DNA of 64,000 bases from Neorhizobium lilium (GTDB taxonomy: Bacteria; Pseudomonadota; Alphaproteobacteria; Rhizobiales; Rhizobiaceae): assembly GCF_004053875.1 (NCBI RefSeq), contig NZ_SBIP01000001.1, positions 962,473 to 1,026,472 of the forward strand, written 5' to 3'. Below the pieces are notes generated by a model that saw nothing but the letters and a program-made list of their open reading frames with translations, did not search any database and was not told the DNA's origin. Position 1 is the first letter of the stretch; every line of letters starts with the position of its first letter. The position numbers were made by a program, and so were the translations under genes. Below, in pieces: positions 60,345-64,000 of this stretch.

Positions 60345-61478
60345 ATGGCGCAAATCATCGACCAGAACACCGAAAATGACGTCGAGGAGACCTCAGCGCC
60401 GTCTCTCAGCACGGTCGCCGAGCGTGATGTCTCCGCGCCGGAGATGCCGAGCGACAGCCCCCTCCCCTCTCTTGTCAGCGAGAACCAGACGCCAACCCAT
60501 CTTGCCAGCCTCGCCGATCGCGCCCGCAGTTATGTCGAGGCCGCCAGCTCCGCCAACACACGCAAAGCCTATGCCTCGGACTGGAAGCACTTTTCCGCCT
60601 GGTGCCGCCGATCCGGCCTCACTCCCCTCCCCCCGCATCCGCGAACCGTTGGGCTCTACATCACGGCCTGCGCCTCGGGTGCGGCTGAGCGCGGCATGAA
60701 GGCGAATTCAGTCTCAACCATCGAAAGACGTCTTTCATCGCTGTCGTGGAACTACGCCCAACGCGGATTGACCCTCGATCGCAAGGATCGGCATATCGCT
60801 ACGGTGTTGTCCGGCATCCGCAACAGCCATGCTCGGCCACCCGTGCAAAAGGAGGCGGTGTTGGCTGAGGATCTCATCGCCATGCTGGAGACGCTGGATC
60901 GCGGTTCGCTGCGCGGCCTGCGGGATCGGGCCATGCTGCTGATCGGCTATACCGGCGGTCTTCGGCGCTCCGAACTGGTTGGTCTCGATCTGAAAACAGA
61001 TCAGACGGAAGACGGCCGCGGCTGGATCGAGATCCTCGACAAAGGCATGCTTGTCACTCTGCGCGGCAAGACCGGTTGGCGGGAGGTCGAGGTCGGCCGA
61101 GGTTCCTCCGACGCCACGTGCCCGGTCGCGGCCGTCGAGACCTGGATCAAGTTCGCCAGACTGGCGCATGGCCCTCTCTTCCGCCGCGTCACAGGACAGG
61201 GGAAGGCGGTTGGATCGGAACGATTGAATGACAAGGAGGTGGCCCGGCTTGTGAAACGATCGGCGATGGCTGCCGGCGTTCGCGGCGATCTCAGTGAGAT
61301 CGAGCGGGCTTTCAAGTTTTCCGGCCACTCGCTCCGAGCAGGTCTTGCCTCTTCGGCGGAAGTTGACGAACGCTACGTCCAGAAACAGCTTGGGCATGCC
61401 TCTGCGGAGATGACTCGACGATATCAGCGGAGGCGGGATCGATTCAGGGTCAACTTGACAAAAGCTGCCGGATTGTAG
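60345..61478 (+). CDS. Tyrosine recombinase/integrase
   Basis: A 377-residue site-specific recombinase. An N-terminal extension of about 55 residues precedes a SAM-like core-binding domain (SSANTRKAYASDWKHFSAWC). The catalytic domain has the first Arg in YTGGLRRSELVGL, HSLRAG with His and Arg, LGHAS, and the nucleophile Tyr in MTRRYQRRRD. All catalytic residues are intact. It may resolve replicon multimers or move the element; no att repeats were identified. Confidence 0.92.
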   Translation: MAQIIDQNTENDVEETSAPSLSTVAERDVSAPEMPSDSPLPSLVSENQTPTHLASLADRARSYVEAASSANTRKAYASDWKHFSAWCRRSGLTPLPPHPRTVGLYITACASGAAERGMKANSVSTIERRLSSLSWNYAQRGLTLDRKDRHIATVLSGIRNSHARPPVQKEAVLAEDLIAMLETLDRGSLRGLRDRAMLLIGYTGGLRRSELVGLDLKTDQTEDGRGWIEILDKGMLVTLRGKTGWREVEVGRGSSDATCPVAAVETWIKFARLAHGPLFRRVTGQGKAVGSERLNDKEVARLVKRSAMAAGVRGDLSEIERAFKFSGHSLRAGLASSAEVDERYVQKQLGHASAEMTRRYQRRRDRFRVNLTKAAGL

Positions 61479-61601
61479 CCGTCTCAGGCGTCAGTGGTCA
61501 CGATTGGTGGATCCAATAACCGCAATCCAGAGGGACTAATCACGCTCTTACATTCTCCCGTCAACTTCTTATATCTAAGACTGAAGCTGATGGAGGTACA
61601 G

Positions 61602-61775
61602 ATGAATCGTACCAATGAAGTCGTCGAACGCGCGCTGTCCGTGGTGGCCGCATCCAAGGCTAAGCGAGAGCGTCAAGAGCAGCAGCGCCGGCAGGTTTAC
61701 GAGCGCGTGCAGATCGAGTCGCGTCGGAAGCCGAACATTCCCAAAGGCGTGCAACTGCGGCTTAGCCTGCAGTAA
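61602..61775 (+). CDS. Small basic hypothetical protein
   Basis: A 57-residue protein with GGAGG eight bases before ATG 61602. Sequence is one charged helix (VVERALSVVAASKAKRERQE) and a basic end (RRKPNIPKGVQLRLSLQ). No known family. It follows the recombinase by 123 bp. Confidence 0.5.
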   Translation: MNRTNEVVERALSVVAASKAKRERQEQQRRQVYERVQIESRRKPNIPKGVQLRLSLQ

Positions 61776-61918
61776 CCCAGCTAAGCTGCAGGCTTGTGCA
61801 GACTGACGTCGGGCGGCTGCTTAACCTCACCGCGTAGTATGAAATTGACAAGGCAGCGAGCGAGCCCCCACGACTTTTTCACCACAACTTTACCCGATGA
61901 GAAGCCGCGTGCGACCTT

Positions 61919-62347
61919 TCAGAGGATCCGGTCCCTATAACGCTTCGGGGCTACCCAACACGCGTCACGGCGACCAAATAGTCGATAACGATGACGCGCT
62001 ACGAAGCGGTAGATGGGATCGCGCAAGGCGACGGGAACGATTCGGAACACCCGAACAAGTGGCCAAGGAAAGCCGAGCGTTTCATAAATGCTAAGGACAG
62101 CGTCGCTGTCTCGCTGCACCCGGTCTCCCTCCACGACGAGCAGGCTGGCAGGATCGTTCGGATCCATTCCGTGTAAGCGATATATGGACTTCCCGATCTC
62201 GCTTTGTATAGACGCGAAACGAAACACGCCCTTGAGGTCCCGTTCCAGAACAAACCGTGCGTTTGCCGAACACAGCACGCATTCGGCATCGAATAGGATG
62301 ATGGGACCGGTGGAAGGCTCTGAATGAGGCGTTGCTGTCATAAGCAT
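61919..62347 (-). CDS. DCC-type thiol-disulfide oxidoreductase (DUF393)
   Basis: A 142-residue protein of the DCC family: IILFDAECVLCSANARFVLERD with the Cys23-x-x-Cys26 pair, FASIQSEIGKSIY, then YRFVARHRYRLFGRRDACW. Predicted thioredoxin-like redox activity; substrate unknown. Same strand as the SDR-DoxX fusion and DUF2269 genes, which often accompany it in proteobacteria. Confidence 0.88.
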   Translation of the reverse strand: MLMTATPHSEPSTGPIILFDAECVLCSANARFVLERDLKGVFRFASIQSEIGKSIYRLHGMDPNDPASLLVVEGDRVQRDSDAVLSIYETLGFPWPLVRVFRIVPVALRDPIYRFVARHRYRLFGRRDACWVAPKRYRDRIL

Positions 62348-62443
62348 TCCATAGCGGTATCGACAGCCACTGAGAAGTGCATTCCAAATCAGGGCATCGA
62401 GATGCCTTCTGCGCTGTGATGTGCTTGCCTGCTGAAATATTCG

Positions 62444-63808
62444 CTACCGTTCTTCGAGTACCGCCAGCCCGACCATCATCAGGATGATCGATGGGCCTGT
62501 CTTGACGAGGGCACCCAGGGGTTCGATCCACATGCCTGGGGTGATGAGGGCAGCCGAGATCATGTAGAAGAGGGAGAGCCCAATGCCGGCGAGAAGGCCG
62601 ACGCGACAGGACCGGCGGTGGAGGATCGCAAGACCGATCGAGATGTCCAAGAAGCTGGTTAAGACCGTGACCGCCTTCGCGAGCGGTTCGGCAAAGCCGT
62701 GATCCGTCAGGATGCGCGTCGCTGCGTCGAAGGCGACCGTTAGCGCGATGCTTCCCGAGGCAACCCAAAACACGGTAAGAATGCCGATGATCAGCGCCTT
62801 GAGCATGTAAAGGCGGGCAAACCAGCGCTCCTGCACGGTTGCGGCCGTCATCATCAGAGTACGTGGCCCTGATAGCGGATCAAGGCGGGTTTCGATCCGC
62901 CATATCGCGGGATCGCCGGTGACGCCACGCTGCATTTCCACAAGCGCTGTCGAGCGGACAGCAGGACGCCAACCGAGCCGGGAGACTAGGTCGCCCGCCC
63001 GGCTTGCGGCCGTGAGCATCCAGCCCGGTACCCGGATCCGTCGCTTTGGTCCGGCAAGGCGACGGACCAACCCGGCGAGAACGCTGCCGACGGTCGAGGC
63101 GTCCCCCTCCATCACGTCCCAGCGCGCCTGCCATTCGCGGCGGCCGGCTGTCCACTCCGCTAGCACGACTGCTACAGTGCGACCAATGTCGCGAACATCT
63201 GTCACGGCAAAGGGGCGGCTGGCGAGAGCCTCCGGCAAAGCGAACGGAAGGACCGCCAGAGAGCGCATCAGGGCGCTGCCGCCAAAGGCTGCTTGTGCAA
63301 GAACGAAGCCTGGGCGAAGGATAATGTATGACAGTCCGGACCGCGCGATCGTCGCTTCCGCCACCCGCTTTTCCCGGCTGAAATCCGTCAGGTCGTCTCG
63401 TCCCTCCCCGGGGATCGAGACATGAATAAGAATCGGCGATGCCCTACCCGGCTGCCCGTCTTCGCAGCCATCGCCAGCCTGCTGCAGGACTTCGACGAGG
63501 GTTGCGACGAAATCCCGGTTGGCGCGCGCGGCAGGCGAGCCCGGCGCATCCTGAAGCGCACCGATACAGTTGACGATGACGTCAGCCCGCAGTGCCGAGA
63601 TCGCCGTCTGCAACGCGGTCTTCTCCGCATCGACAAGAGGCAACCGAACGGTCAGTCCCTCCCAGGCGGCGCTCTGCACCGGTGTAAAGCGACGGGCCAC
63701 GGGGATGACCGTATGGCCTTGCGACAGAAGGAACACGCAGAGCGCCTCACCGATCAGACCGGAGGCGCCGAGAACGGCGACAATGGGGGAGCGGGATATG
63801 TCGGTCAT
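62444..63808 (-). CDS. NAD(P)-binding SDR-like domain fused to a DoxX-like membrane domain
   Basis: A 454-residue protein. Residues 1-300 form an atypical extended SDR (VAVLGASGLIGEALCVFLLS, NCIGALQDAPG, SGLSYIILRPGFVLAQ) like NAD-dependent epimerases. From about 325 four membrane helices follow (LYMLKALIIGILTVFWVASG, FLDISIGLAIL, GLLAGIGLSLFYMISAALI, SIILMMVGLAVLEE) of the DoxX-like type. The start overlaps the upstream DUF2269 gene by 4 bp. A membrane-tethered oxidoreductase is inferred. Confidence 0.88.
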   Translation of the reverse strand: MTDISRSPIVAVLGASGLIGEALCVFLLSQGHTVIPVARRFTPVQSAAWEGLTVRLPLVDAEKTALQTAISALRADVIVNCIGALQDAPGSPAARANRDFVATLVEVLQQAGDGCEDGQPGRASPILIHVSIPGEGRDDLTDFSREKRVAEATIARSGLSYIILRPGFVLAQAAFGGSALMRSLAVLPFALPEALASRPFAVTDVRDIGRTVAVVLAEWTAGRREWQARWDVMEGDASTVGSVLAGLVRRLAGPKRRIRVPGWMLTAASRAGDLVSRLGWRPAVRSTALVEMQRGVTGDPAIWRIETRLDPLSGPRTLMMTAATVQERWFARLYMLKALIIGILTVFWVASGSIALTVAFDAATRILTDHGFAEPLAKAVTVLTSFLDISIGLAILHRRSCRVGLLAGIGLSLFYMISAALITPGMWIEPLGALVKTGPSIILMMVGLAVLEER

Positions 63809-64000
63809 AGGCCGGGCTTTGCAATCATGAGCCAGAGAATGACCATCACGGAGCCGAAGCCTGGAAAGCCGAACAAAAACCAGATGCGGTAGAGCCGGTG
63901 ATAGGCCGGGGGCAAGGCGGTTCCCGCACAGGCGGCCTCCAGTGCGATGTCGCGCATGCGCACCTGGATCCAGACAACGGGCAGCCAGAAGGCTCCGGCG
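63805..64000 (-). CDS. DUF2269 family membrane protein, C-terminal part
   Basis: Only the last 64 codons are in the window: AGAFWLPVVWIQVRMRDIAL, then PPAYHRLYRIWFLFGFPGFG and VILWLMIAKPGL. The Trp/Gln/Arg-Asp pattern after the third helix and the final helix match DUF2269, a four-helix inner-membrane family. The 4-bp overlap with the SDR-DoxX gene shows one operon. The start lies beyond the right edge. Confidence 0.8.
   Translation of the reverse strand, partial: AGAFWLPVVWIQVRMRDIALEAACAGTALPPAYHRLYRIWFLFGFPGFGSVMVILWLMIAKPGL

Noticed and set aside
1..64000. CRISPR array or tandem repeats
   Set aside because: No regularly spaced direct repeats were seen on reading through the window.

Overview
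The window looks like an accessory replicon (plasmid or chromid) or a very plastic chromosomal region of a Rhizobiales bacterium of the Rhizobium/Agrobacterium type. The evidence is a high-GC coding style, a dense alternation of small metabolic operons with divergent LysR, TetR, MarR, HxlR and Lrp/AsnC regulators, and rhizobial plasmid-type genes at the right side: a decayed RHE_PE00001-family gene, a ScpB-like gene, a DUF1403 gene and a tyrosine recombinase. No rRNA, tRNA or CRISPR array was seen.

Layout. 0.1-5.1 kb: an M20 amidohydrolase and a diaminopropionate ammonia-lyase with a divergent Lrp regulator, an SDR/MarR pair and a RelB/ParE-type toxin-antitoxin pair. 5.4-8.8 kb: aldehyde dehydrogenase, tautomerase and GST, probably under a divergent TetR with two matching palindromic operators. 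8.8-9.4 kb: decayed sequence including an aldo/keto reductase relic. 9.4-13.1 kb: two alpha/beta hydrolases and a DJ-1/PfpI protein divergent from a LysR gene. 13.2-15.7 kb: HxlR regulator, Tat-exported hydrolase, hydrolase and TetR relics. 15.8-21.6 kb: TetR and a self-sufficient CYP102 P450-reductase, then a lipoprotein hydrolase, a lone receiver-like protein and a DUF2147-type protein. 21.6-26.1 kb: TetR relic, an unusual exported signal peptidase I, a serine protease fused to a nuclease, and an exported S1/P1 nuclease. 26.5-36.2 kb: two separate LysR/isochorismatase modules flanking a duplicated unknown domain, a DUF5996-GNAT fusion, pirin, a Kef-type antiporter and an AlaE-like exporter lacking a normal start codon.

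36.6-49.4 kb is a lower-GC island that stands apart from its flanks. It carries a metallophosphoesterase fused to a thymidylate-synthase-like domain, a small helical protein, and a five-gene operon (acyl-carrier-like protein, XRE repressor, ImmA/IrrE peptidase, thymidylate synthase homologue, 5-hydroxymethyluracil-DNA-kinase-like protein). Convergent to this lie a patatin phospholipase with membrane helices and a GAF-like domain, a 64-residue protein and an AcpS-type phosphopantetheinyl transferase. An OLD nuclease/UvrD helicase pair (Gabija-like) and a frameshifted HEPN protein with a small partner follow. The thymidylate-synthase/hmU-kinase/ACP/AcpS combination is the best candidate here for an undescribed system.

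49.5-64 kb: the decayed RHE_PE00001-family gene, a frameshifted membrane AraC regulator beside an intact four-gene MacAB-like efflux operon, an agmatinase-like enzyme with altered metal ligands, AsnC and EamA genes, the ScpB/DUF1403/recombinase group, and a DCC-type protein, an SDR-DoxX fusion and the end of a DUF2269 membrane protein.
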